Positions 35,240-46,912 of a DNA stretch of 64,000 nt are shown here, one piece after another (the first letter of the stretch is position 1; each line of letters begins with the position of its first letter). Under the pieces are notes generated by a model. That model had not been told where the DNA came from, did no database searches, and saw nothing but the letters and a program-made list of their open reading frames with translations. The position numbers were made by a program, and so were the translations under genes. Location: positions 1,736,001 through 1,800,000 of the forward strand of contig JAVHNS010000004.1 of the NCBI GenBank assembly GCA_036872755.1, in the 5' to 3' direction. Source of the stretch: Orbilia blumenaviensis (lineage: Eukaryota; Ascomycota; Orbiliomycetes; Orbiliales; Orbiliaceae).

Positions 35240-36888
35240 TTATAACAGTGCAGGTTCCTGATTATCTGATATCCATGTATGGTTTAGCAGGTTCTGCGCG
35301 GTTCTCCTGTCAACAGATCTCCAGACCAGCATCTGACGAAAGAAATCTTCAAGAATTGGAAAGTTTTCCTTGTTCAGTTCTTCCGCTGCACCTGGATCAA
35401 CAAACATACCAGGCTCAGTGGAAGCCAATTTACCCTCCTCGATGGCACTGTGTAAAGAATTCTCTCTTCTGACACTTATATCTAATAACACGAGTTAAGT
35501 AATGCGGACGAAAATGCCATCCATGAGTTTTGCTTACCGCTATTCTGAAGAAGTGTATTGGCGTTGGGACACTGAGCAAGCAACTGCTCTGGAATCGATC
35601 CGAGCAGACTCACTAGACCAAGAACGATATCCTGTTGCTCCTCATCGGGACTTTTCTGACCACTTATAGGATCTACGGAGACAGGTGAATATCCGAAGAG
35701 TAATTGGAATATCTATTTTTGCATTCTTGTTAAGGAGGGTCCATCGTCAGAAAAGTAAAAACATTTTGTAGATAACGCTTACCATACAGCCAAAGGTCCA
35801 AATATCGATCTTTGCGTCTATATTAGCCAAGCCAAGCGCTTGTTCAGGTGCTTGAAGGCTAAAAGGGGTGCAAAAGCTTTGAGGTGGGGTGGTGGCTATA
35901 AATGCTGAAAGTCGACATGACTTGTTAGCTCTCAGACCAGTCGTGATCAAGATTCTATAGGTTTTTTACCACTTCCAAGATCTCCGATCTTGATATCTAC
36001 TTCATATGGTTTGCTTAGACAATGAATTGGATCACGATACCATTCCCCGATGTCTTGTTCGTTGTCTTCTTCCTGACAAGGTTGACCTAGAACAATATAC
36101 TGAGGTCCATGGTCGTCTACTTTCGAACCGTCCAGGCGTTCCAGTGGGACCTTTTGTTGTTCGGGATATCGTTTCTCGAAGTCATCTTTTGTCAAAGAAT
36201 TAACGTCCCGTAATCGGAAGAAAACATTTCCAGTATGGAGATCTTTCGTTCAATTTGTGCGAGTTAGCTTAGAATTTGATTTGAAGGCGGGTGTGCGTGT
36301 TTCTGATCATACCTGAGTGTACCAGGTTATTTCTGTGGAGGTAACTAATCCCAAGCAATGTTCTTTGCGCAACATATTTCACAAAACCTGGCCGATACCT
36401 GCTATATTTGTTCAAAGAACCGTCCATAACCTCAAAAACAAGGCATGCATGAATTCCGTTCGGCCCTGTGTGTCGAAACGTATCCAATGGTATCATGCAA
36501 CAATCCCTCCCAGGCGAGTTGTCTTCGGTAGGAAGAAGCTTCTCCGTTTTCGTGATTTCATCTTCGTCGCCATGTTTCACCGCTCCATTGATCTTTAAAG
36601 CAACATACCGGTCAAGCCTATTTGTGGATCGATTGCCACTGTCAGAAGCTTCTATATTTGAAGGAGAATTGGAGTAGGAAAAACCCACAGAAGATCTTTC
36701 GACAACCACACAGTCGAATAGCTCCCGAAGCCCAATTTTCGTAAGATTTCATAGCGGTCGTGCTTGAACCGATCACCGAGATGAACTGGGTGGAACCCTC
36801 CAACGCGATAATTTTCGAGGTTTTCGTTCTCATCCCAGCTAATTATCTGGTACAGGCGATTAAAGGGAACGTGGGAAGTCGAACTCAT
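35240..36888 (-). CDS. SRPK-like serine/threonine protein kinase, six exons
   Basis: Minus-strand exons 36689-36888, 36313-36638, 35970-36242, 35783-35904, 35538-35712 and 35240-35481 encode 445 residues. LENYRVGGFHPVHLGDRF is the hallmark start of SR-protein-kinase-like enzymes. It is followed by the Gly loop (LGFGSYSTVW), the beta3 lysine (YVALKI), a catalytic loop HSDLHTGN split by intron 2, a metal-binding DLGSA (DFG equivalent) split by intron 3, an APE-like QAPEQ and IDIWTFGCM of helix F. The catalytic-loop Asp and Asn are present, so activity is possible. SRPKs phosphorylate RS-domain splicing factors; filamentous fungi carry many divergent SRPK-like paralogues of unknown role, and this is probably one. 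An in-frame ATG at 37020 would add 44 residues. The substrate is unknown. Confidence 0.85.
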
Positions 36889-39209
36889 GTTACGTATGAT
36901 ATTCGTGTTCGTACCTTTGAGAACCGGTGATGAATTGGCTAAAATATGGTACTCAGAGCGAGAGCCCAGGGATTTGCACAGTCTAAGAAAGTGATTAAGG
37001 TGGAAAAGTTGTCTACCCATATACTTATTTGATGACTTGGTGTTGCTGATGAAAACGAATATGTTTGGTATTGGAAAATGCTGAGCTTGAGCTTGAGCTT
37101 GTATAAGCGGGGTCCAAACAGTTGCGTCGCTTGCTGCAAGACTCGCGTATACCATGCAAGTTAGATTTTGGATGTGTTTGTTGTAATACAGTTTTATCAT
37201 ATGCATGCGATTTTATCCTCCGAATCACCCCTTGCCACCCCCGTGGATCTACCCAACTATAGATACCATGGTAGGAGGGTAAGTTTCCACCCCCTAGTAA
37301 GTACCCCGCAGCTAGTAAAAAAAAAAAGATTAATAGGTATTTAGTGAATACCTAGGTAACTTGCTAGTGGTGATTGTCCAAAGACTCCGCACGTACGGTA
37401 CTTGACAGGTTACTTTTTGTTCAATGTCGCAATAAATTTACGTAAATACCTTATGCATTAACAAAAGCGCTTTGTAAAGTGTCCAGTGCTTTCTGAAACG
37501 CACGGTTAAAGACACCCGGTTCACGTTTATCAAATCAGTTTACTGCATTAGCTAGATATCCCTCAGCCTTAACAACCAGACGCGTGGTGGGCAAAGGTAC
37601 GAATATCGTCATATAGCTCACAATATCCCAGCAATTATCTAGGCATAGATACTTTGTTTATAACCACCAATCAACACTTACCAACTCAGCAAATAATGTA
37701 CCAAGATATACATATGCATGATCCCGTAAACCAGCCTTGACGGAGCAGAACACTCCGTTGGACATATGCATACGGTTTGTGATATTTCATATTTAACGAA
37801 TGGTAACCACCTACGAAGCGCGCTCACTGACTATCCTGACGTGTATTTATGACGAATTACCAAGGCTAGGATCAGAAACGAAAGTGCCTCTTAAAGCGTC
37901 TCATAATTATCATATTTGGGCTTTCCCGTGTCGAGGAACCGTGTGCCTGCTTTTGTCCAATGTAAATTCGAAGACTCTGAGTAACCCCATCGTATGGAGG
38001 TCTTAATGCGTATAGAAGGTCTTTATGCGTACAGAGGTTTTTATGTGTACAGAGGTCTATATAAGAGTCTAAGGCTGTAGACCGACAAGAAACTGGTTCT
38101 CTTTCCACATAGCAACAAGTAAAAAACCAGACATATACACACCCTAATCTCGTTTTTGTCATACCGATTCATCATGGTTGCCATTACTTGGAATCCGGCA
38201 AATACTTTGAACAGCCAACCTACAAAAAAAGCAAATTGCGAGCAATCTGTCCGAACCTGGCTTTCCACTTATGATACTGCCTCTTCAATCACGACGGCTG
38301 TAATCTCGTACGTGTTCCACACGAACCTTAAGCTTAGTCTGAGTAACAAGTTTTTTATTCTTCTGGAATGGGCTGACACGGGCATAGGAGCGCCATCCAC
38401 ACATCTAAAACACGTGGTCCTATCCCGGCAGATCCATACAATCACCTCACTGTTCGTTGTTACAAACAGAACAACCATTCTTGGACGTTCCATATCTATG
38501 TCGAAGCCGCCGACGGGACACTCTCAAAAGTAAGAGCTTCTTTGCACTCACAAAGGCTATTACATATTGCAAGAAGGTTCAACACTAACTCATTTTCAGG
38601 ACCAAAATCCCCACAAACTAGCCAACTACCCCAATATGAATTTCTAAGGATCATTTTAGAGAATGTCTCAAGTCAGCAAATTGACAATGTATTCGTTATT
38701 CGATTTTTTTCTTCTCCCTAGTATTTCTCTGTTTCAGAAGGACAACATGTACCTAAGAAACTCTAATGTGTTTAACTTATTAATCTTTCTATCTCTCAGT
38801 TAATCTGTTTTATACTATTCACATTTTGCAATCCTTCGCTCGAAGCGCATACTTGAGCACATCTCATGCACTCCTATCTACGTTGCAAAACTTGCTAGTA
38901 ATTCGCATTTCCTACATAAAATTGCAACAAGTACCTACCTTGGAATATATTTATCGAAGAGATTCGTTACCCTTTAGTATAATATGTGTAGAAGTTACCT
39001 AGGTATTGGGGGGACCTATTTTAATAATTTTAGACTTAAATCTAGCTCTATCTATATGTACATCTATTCAGCCTCTTCCTCTTTTTATATACTCCTACAC
39101 AGCAACATTCCTACCCCCCCGAAAACCTGTAATCTATATATGCCCCCAGACTCAGACCAATTATACCACCTCCGAAGCTCCCCACCATATGCAATTTAAC
39201 ACCCGTATT
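36889..39209. other. Intergenic with scattered open frames and a short tandem repeat
   Basis: An open frame at 38170-38533 (+, from MVAITWNPANTL) runs against another on the opposite strand. Neither resembles a known family. The rest is AT-rich with the 18-bp tandem repeat listed separately. The left end is the kinase promoter side and the right end the 3' flank of the AA9 gene. Confidence 0.4.
37998..38052. repeat. Three tandem copies of an 18-19-bp unit
   Basis: Units read AGGTCTTAATGCGTATAGA, AGGTCTTTATGCGTACAG and AGGTTTTTATGTGTACAG, followed by a partial AGGTCTATA. Divergence between copies is a few bases. No role is evident. Confidence 0.8.
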
Positions 39210-40094
39210 TTACAAGAAGCAGTTATAAACAGGTGGTCCAGGGTTGGTGTAGGAAATAGTGTCAGGCCAGTAGATACCAATCTTGATACCCGGATCAGTT
39301 TCATTATAAGCGCCGGGGAAAGCAACAAGTGGCTTGCCGGGTTTGGCATCCCATCTCGCGCCAGTTACGTTCAATTGGGCGCAGGTATTGTAGAACTGGG
39401 CGCCACCAGTTACAGCTGCGGCCTGCAGAGCGATATGTTCCACGCGGAGGAGGTACTCGCCGTCAGGAATACAGATGGGGAGGGTGACATAGACTTCCTT
39501 TTGGCCTGTGAAGATGAAATTCCAGTTTTGTTAGCAAAACCATATCAAAAGATTAGACAATTAGCAGAGGGCAGCAATTACCTTCTTGCCAGAATAGACC
39601 GTTCGAGGTGAGTGCCGGGTTATCTTCAAAGATCTTGAACCACACAGCACCCTCACCATTAAACTCGGCAGCAGTCTTGCCTTCGGGTACCTTCGCCATG
39701 TAGAAAAGGAAAGGGCCCGGGTGGAAGATATACGGATCAATTCGAAAGCCGATCTTCTCACCGACTTTAACAGTGGCAGTGGATGCCGCGGGGCCATTCG
39801 GATCCCTGTAGCATAGCAACTTTTCGGAGGTGACATCGACAATTGGTGCGCGAAGCTCGGGCCAGGAGCTTCTCTTGACGTATTCCCAATCTTTAGTGGT
39901 CTTTCCGTCGAGAATTAGGGCTGGGAAGGTGTCTATTGTTTTTAAAATTATAGTGTTAGCTCGAATTTATACTGCAATATATTAATATATAGACTGTATA
40001 ATCAGATATATTGGACTTGGGGAGCTGAGTGATTCGTACAATGGGCAGAGGCCAGACCGGCGCCCAACATGAGAATGGCAGTAGTCAACTGCAT
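39210..40094 (-). CDS. AA9 lytic polysaccharide monooxygenase (former GH61), three exons
   Basis: Minus-strand exons 40040-40094, 39582-39932 and 39210-39505 encode 233 residues. Exon 1 is a bare signal peptide (MQLTTAILMLGAGLASA) plus the His that becomes residue 1 of the mature enzyme. The splice joins it to YTFPAL, giving HYTFPAL, the AA9 N-terminus. The second copper ligand lies in FHPGPFLFYMAK (precursor residue about 89). LRVEHIALQAA and AQFYNTCAQLNV give the conserved secondary-shell His and the axial Tyr. AA9 enzymes cleave cellulose and related glucans oxidatively in the extracellular space using copper and an electron donor. No cellulose-binding module or GPI tail is present; the protein ends PPVYNCFL. 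Introns are 107 and 76 bp. Upstream lies a tandem repeat with heat-shock-element-like sites. Confidence 0.93.
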
Positions 40095-40682
40095 TGTGGA
40101 TACAAGATGTTGATGTGATTGATTAATCGGTTGTATTCTGATATATATCTGTATCTGCCTGTTCGGACTGTTGACTGTCAGAGAGCTGAGTCGAGAAATA
40201 TATTCAATTCAGTTATATATATACGTTTGATCGATACCGGTTAAGGACTGAACAAAACTTTGAAGCATTCGACCCATTCCCTGGGCTATATATATATAGA
40301 AGAATTCATTTTTCATAGCACGCCATCGAGTTCTCATATCAACTATCATAATAGTTTTGCTGCGTATGCCGCATTTGGCAATACTTAGTTATACGATCAA
40401 GTACCAAAGCCGGCCGATAGACGATCACGATGGCCCCCTGTGAAAAGCCCGGCGCCTTCCCGTCGAACCGACTCCGACACAGTATAGTCCGGCCATACCA
40501 AACCAACAATCGCTAAGCTAAATCTGTGTTGTTCCGTTGTATAGAAATGGATCTGGACAAGAATAGTCTCGGCACTAGCAGAAACAGGTTAAGTCGAGTC
40601 TGCAGGGGTATTATACCTGATGAGGATTCGCCGGTGGCTTACAGTGCGTCGGTGGCGTCGGTCGTGCTACCCGACGGCTAAA
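40095..40682. other. Promoter-side region of the AA9 gene
   Basis: Minus-strand upstream sequence of the LPMO with several TATATATA stretches (about 40140-40150, 40213-40226 and 40288-40302), one of which may be the TATA element. No specific regulator site is certain. Confidence 0.35.
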
Positions 40683-40767
40683 TAGAAGGTTCCGACACCT
40701 TCGAAGCTTCCCCCCGGATGGTAGAAGGTTCCGACACCTTCGAAGCTTCCCCCCGGATGGTAGAAGG
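40683..40767. repeat. Perfect 39-bp tandem repeat containing HSE-like inverted GAA/TTC units
   Basis: Two identical 39-bp units (40683-40721 and 40722-40760) are followed by the first 7 bases of a third. Each unit contains GAAGGTTC and TTCGAAGCTTC, i.e. two GAAnnTTC arrangements as in heat-shock elements, and GAAGGT/ACCTTC arms able to form a short hairpin. It lies about 590 bp upstream of the AA9 start codon. The regulatory reading is inference. Confidence 0.7.
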
Positions 40768-43700
40768 AGGTTTCATGTACATACGTATTATACAGAGCGG
40801 CAGGAGTGGATGCCTGGTATATATTGCCAAGTTATGATATATTACTTTCGCACTCCGAGGTATTTGAATTGGCGTTTTTGTTAGGTAGAAAGTTATGACC
40901 GAGACTAACTCTCGGTACTATTATAAACTTTGTCATCGATAGCTGTCGACATTTAGACCATAATACCAACAGCGACACGCATAGGCCATAAAGCGCGAGG
41001 AGCCGGTTGGGAGTAGGTGTATTTCGATATGTAAGAACTGACATATCTTGCACCAGACCAAATCCCGGAGCCGCCTCGCTCGGTAACCAGGCCATGTCGT
41101 TAGGTATAGATGTCGTGATGATATTGCTGAATTACGTATTACTTAATTCGTCAAATAAATATAAACTTCAAGCATAGTAATAGTTGGCGTTCTCGCATAG
41201 CACGGCCGAACATTTAATATAATATATCATAAAATTATAAAAATACAAGATCGATTTAATTTCCGGAAACTTCATATGCCGGTGGGCTAAGCTAAGCTTC
41301 AGCCGTCTACGCGGGATCAATGCACAGCACGAGGTCACCTTGCCTCCGCCAGTTAACCCCTCAAATGAACGGTTTAAAAACTCCGGGTGTGGGTAATGTA
41401 ACATCATATAATATAATATCAGAGCTATATTCGAGCACTTGGGTAAGAGACTTTCTCTCTTTTCCAAGAAAGAAATGCACAGAGATATGCTGACTTACCA
41501 AGTTGAGAACACCTAAATTGGTAGTACAGGGTTCAACCCAGCAGCCTCAATCCCATCAGGCGAAACACCCAAATAATTAGGCTAGCTCAAGCGACCGTTC
41601 GGGTAATGTCGTGTCAGTCGGCTAGCCCAGCCGTGGTCGGAACTACTCCGCAAATATAATGCCAGCCAATGTCGTCTAGCCCCGAGACTGGGGTCAGATC
41701 GACCAAGCGTTCAATATGCATCTCTCGCCAGCTAGCCAGACGGGACGATTGAAATATACCGCAAAGCATTTAAGACTGGATTTGACCTGCCGTGCTTCCG
41801 CCTGTAGCTTGGCTACCTAATTTGAGGGACTGACTAAGGCCCCAAACGTGCTGACCATGCGTCTCGAGAACGAGGTACGAGCTGTCATGCACCATGCATC
41901 GGGAGCGATACCTATAAAACAACACCACCGTTCTCAACCATTCAGGATGAAGGTATTTAGATTAAACTTGCTGACTGACGCAGGCCAAGAAGGGGGCTTT
42001 TATTTAAATCGTGATCTTTTTTTCTTCTGAGGATTCCAACAGGGTCCCCCCTCTATACAATTGCACGAGGCCATGGCCATGCAGGGCATTTGTAACTATT
42101 CCCTACCCATAATAAAAACTAAATGACCTTGAATCTACACATCGAAGTGGTCTTCAAGGCCAACCGAGCCCGCGGGGACCGCGGACACCCATCGCTTCGC
42201 TTCCATTAACACCGATGAAAAAAGAAATGGAAACAGAATCAACTAGCCTAGGGAGCTCAGCGCAGGGAAGTCGGGACGGGGCTCAAATGTCACGAAATAC
42301 ACGAGCGAGAGGTATACATACGCAGAAATTGGTTCGGCGAAATATTCATCGCATGGCTACATTGTAGGTGCATTGTAGTAAAAGATTTTGGTACAAGGCT
42401 CGACGGTTCATATCCAAATTGACGGCTCAATTTGGTCCTACATATACTCAACGCTGTTCAGAATATCGATAGCTGCTTCATGAATTCAATCACCTTGACT
42501 TCCCCCATAGATTCCTCAAGTAGATCCATGGATCTATAGAACTCAGAAACTACCTAGGTACTTAACTAGGTCTAAAGTATAGACATATCGACATTAACTT
42601 TGTCAGATTAAACCAATTATCTTGACTATTTTGTATCTCAACTCACATAAATATTCTATAGATATAACTTGATTGTTTATTTTCAAAAAAAAGAAAAAAA
42701 GGGAGTGGGAAAAAAAAGAAAAGAAAAACCTGGTTGTTGCCATCTTCGAGAAAGCCGGCCCGGCAGTCGAAATGAGGTTTAAATCCGGGTCACACGTGCA
42801 TTTTGGTTGATATATATCCCCCAAGTATGTACCTAGGTCTTCCTGGTCGAAGGACATCGCAGTTCGCAAAGGAGCCTTTCCGGCAACATTATACATTACA
42901 AATTGATTAAACGTGAACAGGTAGCCGGGTAATTCTCATTCCTTAACTGTCTATTACAATATCGATATATCCTCACTTCTCCACTTTCCAAATCGGTCAT
43001 AGACGGCGGACCAAGAAGCATTAATTCGGATGAACTCACATACTAGATCGTGGCGTTGCCTGGGTTTAATAGCTACATGTCCAAGAGATTGCAACAGAAA
43101 CATACTTGGCAAAATTGCTTGTAACTTGAAACAAAAATGTAATTAATTCGGCAGTTGTATGCATATACCTAGACGAAAGACGGCAGCCACTCAGGGCGGA
43201 ATATCTGTCATCCTTTTCCGGATTGTTTTCAGGGGAGGCTGCAGCGGCATTCATGGTCGTGTGTGATTGTATATCGCTCGCAGGATTTCGAGTTTTTTTC
43301 TTTCTTTTTCTTCAAAAAACAAACTTAGAAACGATTGAAGTAGTCGTCCCGTATACTCTAGTATCTTTTCTCATCGATGTACACGGGTGCTTTGTATTTA
43401 GAGGTGAGAATTTACTCTTTGCCGCCTACATTCTCCCAAAGGGTGAATTGGGGCCTATGCTTGGATATGTGCGAAAATCTATGTACGGATTAATGTTCAC
43501 GCTCTCCGAAGAAGCAGGGGAGACGCATCGGATAAACCACTAACTCGGGGTTGTATTGCGAATATGCGTGTGCATACACATGTACAGATACATGCTAGCC
43601 AACGCTAGGATCTAATTAATACGACCGTCGCAGTAACCTCGTCCTTTCCATAATATATCAATATCAATAACATATACATTCCTTGAGAGAGTTTTGAACG

Positions 43701-44953
43701 GATGCTTATCTAACATCAGACAATGGTCACGCCTGAATAAGCACACGCCTCTAGGCCACCGCGTAGCTACGTAGAGGCTAGTTTATGGGACCGTATATAC
43801 CCCGAGTACCTCTACAAAGATTACTGTCCGAGATACGAATCCTCCTAAGAGCGTTTTCTTCACCAACCCCGTTATTTTACTGATACATCCCGCGAGATGC
43901 AGCCTTTGCTCGGATTGAAAAAGAAATTGAGCCGGAGATAACATCGGAAGCTGCAGCTGCCGTTCCACATCCAGTGGGACCATATTCTTCAAAATTTTAT
44001 GACCAGGATGAAAAAAAAATGCAGCACGGCTGGATGTAAGGGGAGCTGATATGAAACGATACGTATTTTTGAGCATCACTTGAATTATGGTTCAGGAAGT
44101 AGCTAGAATTGTAGGGATTCAAAGAAATGGAGCCTCCAAAGCTTTGGTCGTTTAGCATCGGTATGGCACTTGTGCGGAAGGTCTAGCTATGAGACGAACA
44201 GCCATGATATCATGATGAAAAATTGGAAATAAGGACAGGCGTGTTCCGCTTCGTGAAGGCTGGTTTACGAGACCAGGATAGGCTGTACAGCAGGATCCTA
44301 CTTTTTAGTACCCGGACAAGTACTGCAGGTACACATCATTCCTACATTTCTAACTCTCATCGAACCTCCAGCCTCCCCGCGGGACCGCACCCTTAACGAC
44401 CATCATCTCCCCACAAGCATAAAAATGCCTCAAGCTCTTACCCACATCCCTAAAGCCCGCCTCATCAATAAACCTCTTCCTCAATCCTCCGGTATATGCC
44501 TGTATTTTTCCCTCCTCTCATCGAAATACTACTCATCAACATCCCAACCATCACCGGTCTCAACGTTAGACAGGGCTTTAATAGCTAGACAGCATCGCAT
44601 GGTTATAACTTCTATGAGTGACTTGGTATCATAGGTAGATTCCGCTGGATCCATGAGTAGTACAACCTTAACGTTATAACATGGTTTGCAGTAACTAACT
44701 ATGAGGATAGTCGATAAATAGAACACTAGCACGTCATCAATCTATCCAAATGAATCTGGGATTGGAGGGGGGTTTTTTTTTTTTTTTCCGACAATGAGAC
44801 GCCGGACTTGATGCTGAAACTTCGGGCACCATTGTATAGAACCAAAGCTTGATCCAAATACCTCACAGCCTTCGCCTCTCCCTCCCACTGTCTTTCGGTA
44901 GCAATAGAGCAAAAAATGCATCACATAAGCAAATCATACGATGACCACCTCGG
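40768..44953. other. Intergenic, no certain gene
   Basis: Mostly AT-rich. On the minus strand between about 43254 and 42730 a few protein-like pieces appear in different frames (MNAAAASPENNPEKDDRYS, then INASWSAVYDRFGKWRSED, then NVAGKAPLRTAMSFDQED). They may be exons of an unrecognised gene or a decayed one. Poly-A/T tracts occur near 42688-42726, and a T run (44767-44782) sits near the right end. I recognise nothing else. Confidence 0.35.
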
Positions 44954-45707
44954 TCACCGCAAATTAAAATTATCTACTCCTGCTCGCTCAAAACGTCTCG
45001 GATACCACACCGCATAATCCCGATCTACCAACCAAAGGTCTCTGTTGGGGTGAACAATCATATTCCCCGGCGCCAGATCATGGCGTGTCAACACAAGCGG
45101 AGTATCCAAAGCCGCTGGCCTATTGTTGCGGTCTTTTTCATACTCTTCCCTCGACTTTGTTTGCTCTATCCTTTCAGGTGAGAAATTATTCTAAAAATCC
45201 ACCACCCTAGCAATATCCTCCGCCCCACTCCCGGACGGCAACCCTGGATGTCCTTCAAACCAATAACTCCGACACTAAAAGGTATAACCCGACACAAACT
45301 TCTCATTCCTCTTTCTACACATACCCTTCAACATTCCCCTGAGCTAAACCGTCAGCCTAGCTGTCTTCTGCATGCTATTTCCCATCGTATCCACGCCCTT
45401 AACATACTTCTGCACACACTCTCTCCAAAACCTCACGATTCCGATTTTGAGATTTTAACAATCCACTACCCTCGGTGCACGAAACACTAATCTCCCTAGC
45501 GAGATTTACCGCATATTCTATATCACAGACCCAATCTTCTTCATCTTTGTAGAACATTTTTGGTAACACAGCCTTTGGAGATACGTATGACCTGTGGACC
45601 GTACCGGCACGTATTTTTCGGCCATTCCGTTGGCTAGGTCTTTCGTTCCGGAGTTTAGTGATGAAGATGCCTAGTTCTTCATCGGTGGAGGCTTCGGCTA
45701 TTTTCAT
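44954..45707 (-). pseudogene. Broken APH-family (aminoglycoside-phosphotransferase-like) kinase gene
   Basis: The C-terminal part, in a frame ending at 44954, keeps the signature VLTRHDLAPGNMIVHPN (catalytic loop HDLxPxN), LWLVDRDYAVWYPRRFE (metal-binding Asp region) and AGVDNF. These are the order and spacing seen in fungal phosphotransferase-family proteins. The same frame upstream carries three TAG codons (at 45191, 45275 and 45344). The N-lobe-like piece (45399-45707, with VSPKAVLPKMF and DIEYAVNLARE) is in another frame, and the segment between is shorter than expected. All three stops could come from CAG by C-to-T change. Introns could hide one or two of these breaks (TTTTAG resembles an acceptor), but not clearly all. 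Family members phosphorylate small molecules; the original substrate is unknown. Confidence 0.55.
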
Positions 45708-45925
45708 CGTGATCGGTTGAAGTCGGAGACGTTTGAGGGCGGCGGCGGTGGAGGGGGGAAATCATAATGACAGTTATGAGTGCCAAAGTAGTGATGAAAG
45801 AGGTGACGAGGTTATTTTCTATAATAACTGGGGGGGGGATGACAAATTGTAACAGTATATAGTTTAAATTGTGTGATCACGACACATATGCACATCAGGG
45901 CACTTAGAAAAACAATACGTTACAC

Positions 45926-45969
<44 letters not shown>

Positions 45970-46106
45970 GAGAGAGAAAGAGAAATCTGCGTTGGATAAT
46001 GTTGCATTTCTTTTCACACACCACCAAACGCACGTCCCCAACCTAACAAAGCTTCGAATTATGGGACACCTTTATATAAACCATATATGCCGGAAGTGAG
46101 GTAACC
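45708..46106. other. Spacer between the phosphotransferase relic and the tRNA gene
   Basis: It holds a short G run near 45830, the GA microsatellite at 45928 and little else. No gene is seen. Confidence 0.4.
45928..45978. repeat. (GA)n microsatellite
   Basis: About 25 GA dinucleotides with one or two interruptions, lying between the phosphotransferase relic and the tRNA gene. Confidence 0.9.
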
Positions 46107-46223
46107 AGCCCAGTAACTCAGTGGTTAGAGTGTCGTTCTTATATGAAGAATCTGGTTTGTTCATCAATTCAGCTTCATATACAAGAAATGCGAAGGTCGC
46201 GGGTTCGAATCCCGTTTGGACTA
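46107..46223 (+). tRNA. tRNA-Ile (anticodon UAU) with a 44-nt intron
   Basis: The cloverleaf is readable: acceptor AGCCCAG/TTGGACT, D-arm ACTC-AGTGGTTA-GAGT, anticodon loop CT-TAT-A, variable loop AGGTC, T-arm GCGGG-TTCGAAT-CCCGT and discriminator A. An intron (about 46144-46187) follows position 37 and contains CTTCATATA, which pairs perfectly with TATATGAAG across the anticodon, the usual fungal tRNA intron fold. The mature length would be 73 nt. A/B-box sequences are good (TAACTCAGTGG is one base off the usual A box; GGTTCGAATCC is perfect). An 11-T run near 46253 fits a Pol III terminator. Two mismatches (C-A at the third acceptor pair, T-T at the last anticodon-stem pair) leave some chance of a decaying copy. 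It would read the AUA codon. Confidence 0.75.
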
Positions 46224-46912
46224 AAACAATCCAATGAATAATTCTACCATACTTTTTTTTTTTGCTATTTTTGGGATCCTTTTTTGTGTGACAACAATGT
46301 TGGCTGATCCAGGGTTTTTTTTTTTTTGTTTTGGGGTGTCGATGAAGTGCCGGATTGGGCAGCTGAATATCCAACAATGCAGCCTGCTCAACTGCTCTGA
46401 GGCTTCATATTTGGTGTTGCGCGGCCAGCGCAGTGCAGTGCTCTACAGACTTACAGCTATCCCTCAAGATCACATCAACAGCTGGCAGCAAATACATAGA
46501 ATGCCAATTCCTATAAATAGACTTCGTACCAACAAGTATAACATGCATAAGCATCACGATCACACCCTGGAACGATAGCTTCGGAGTATTGACCACCAAT
46601 CGATCAAATCTTTGACGGCATCATATATATATATATTTCCATACACAACAATTGCTGTAGATACATAAGTACTAGCTTATAATGTTAGGTAAGAAAGAAA
46701 AAAAACCTTGTTGAATTGTTGAAAACCCAACTCCACTCCGTGATGAATCCCTGTATATAGGTATAAAAAAACAGACTTCGCCAATATTATGGGGTAATTA
46801 TAAAGGAAAGACACCATGCAAAAACAAAGACACAACCACACAACCCAGCCCCTTCATAGGGCTCATATACATCCATATCGAATAGGGTACTCAGATATAA
46901 GAATGTGTGTAT
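46224..46912. other. Intergenic between tRNA-Ile and CBS
   Basis: It contains the Pol III T-run, a second T run (46314-46327), a TA tract (46623-46635) and the 3' flank of the CBS gene. Open frames that overlap the tRNA are artefacts of its sequence. Confidence 0.4.

Noticed and set aside
41521..41550. GGGTTCAACCC, a B-box-like palindrome
   Set aside because: No A box lies at a suitable distance on either strand and no cloverleaf forms.
46072..46377. Minus-strand open frame of 101 codons containing a GFEPATF-like string
   Set aside because: It is the reverse complement of the tRNA-Ile gene. The T-arm sequence always gives this peptide in one frame.
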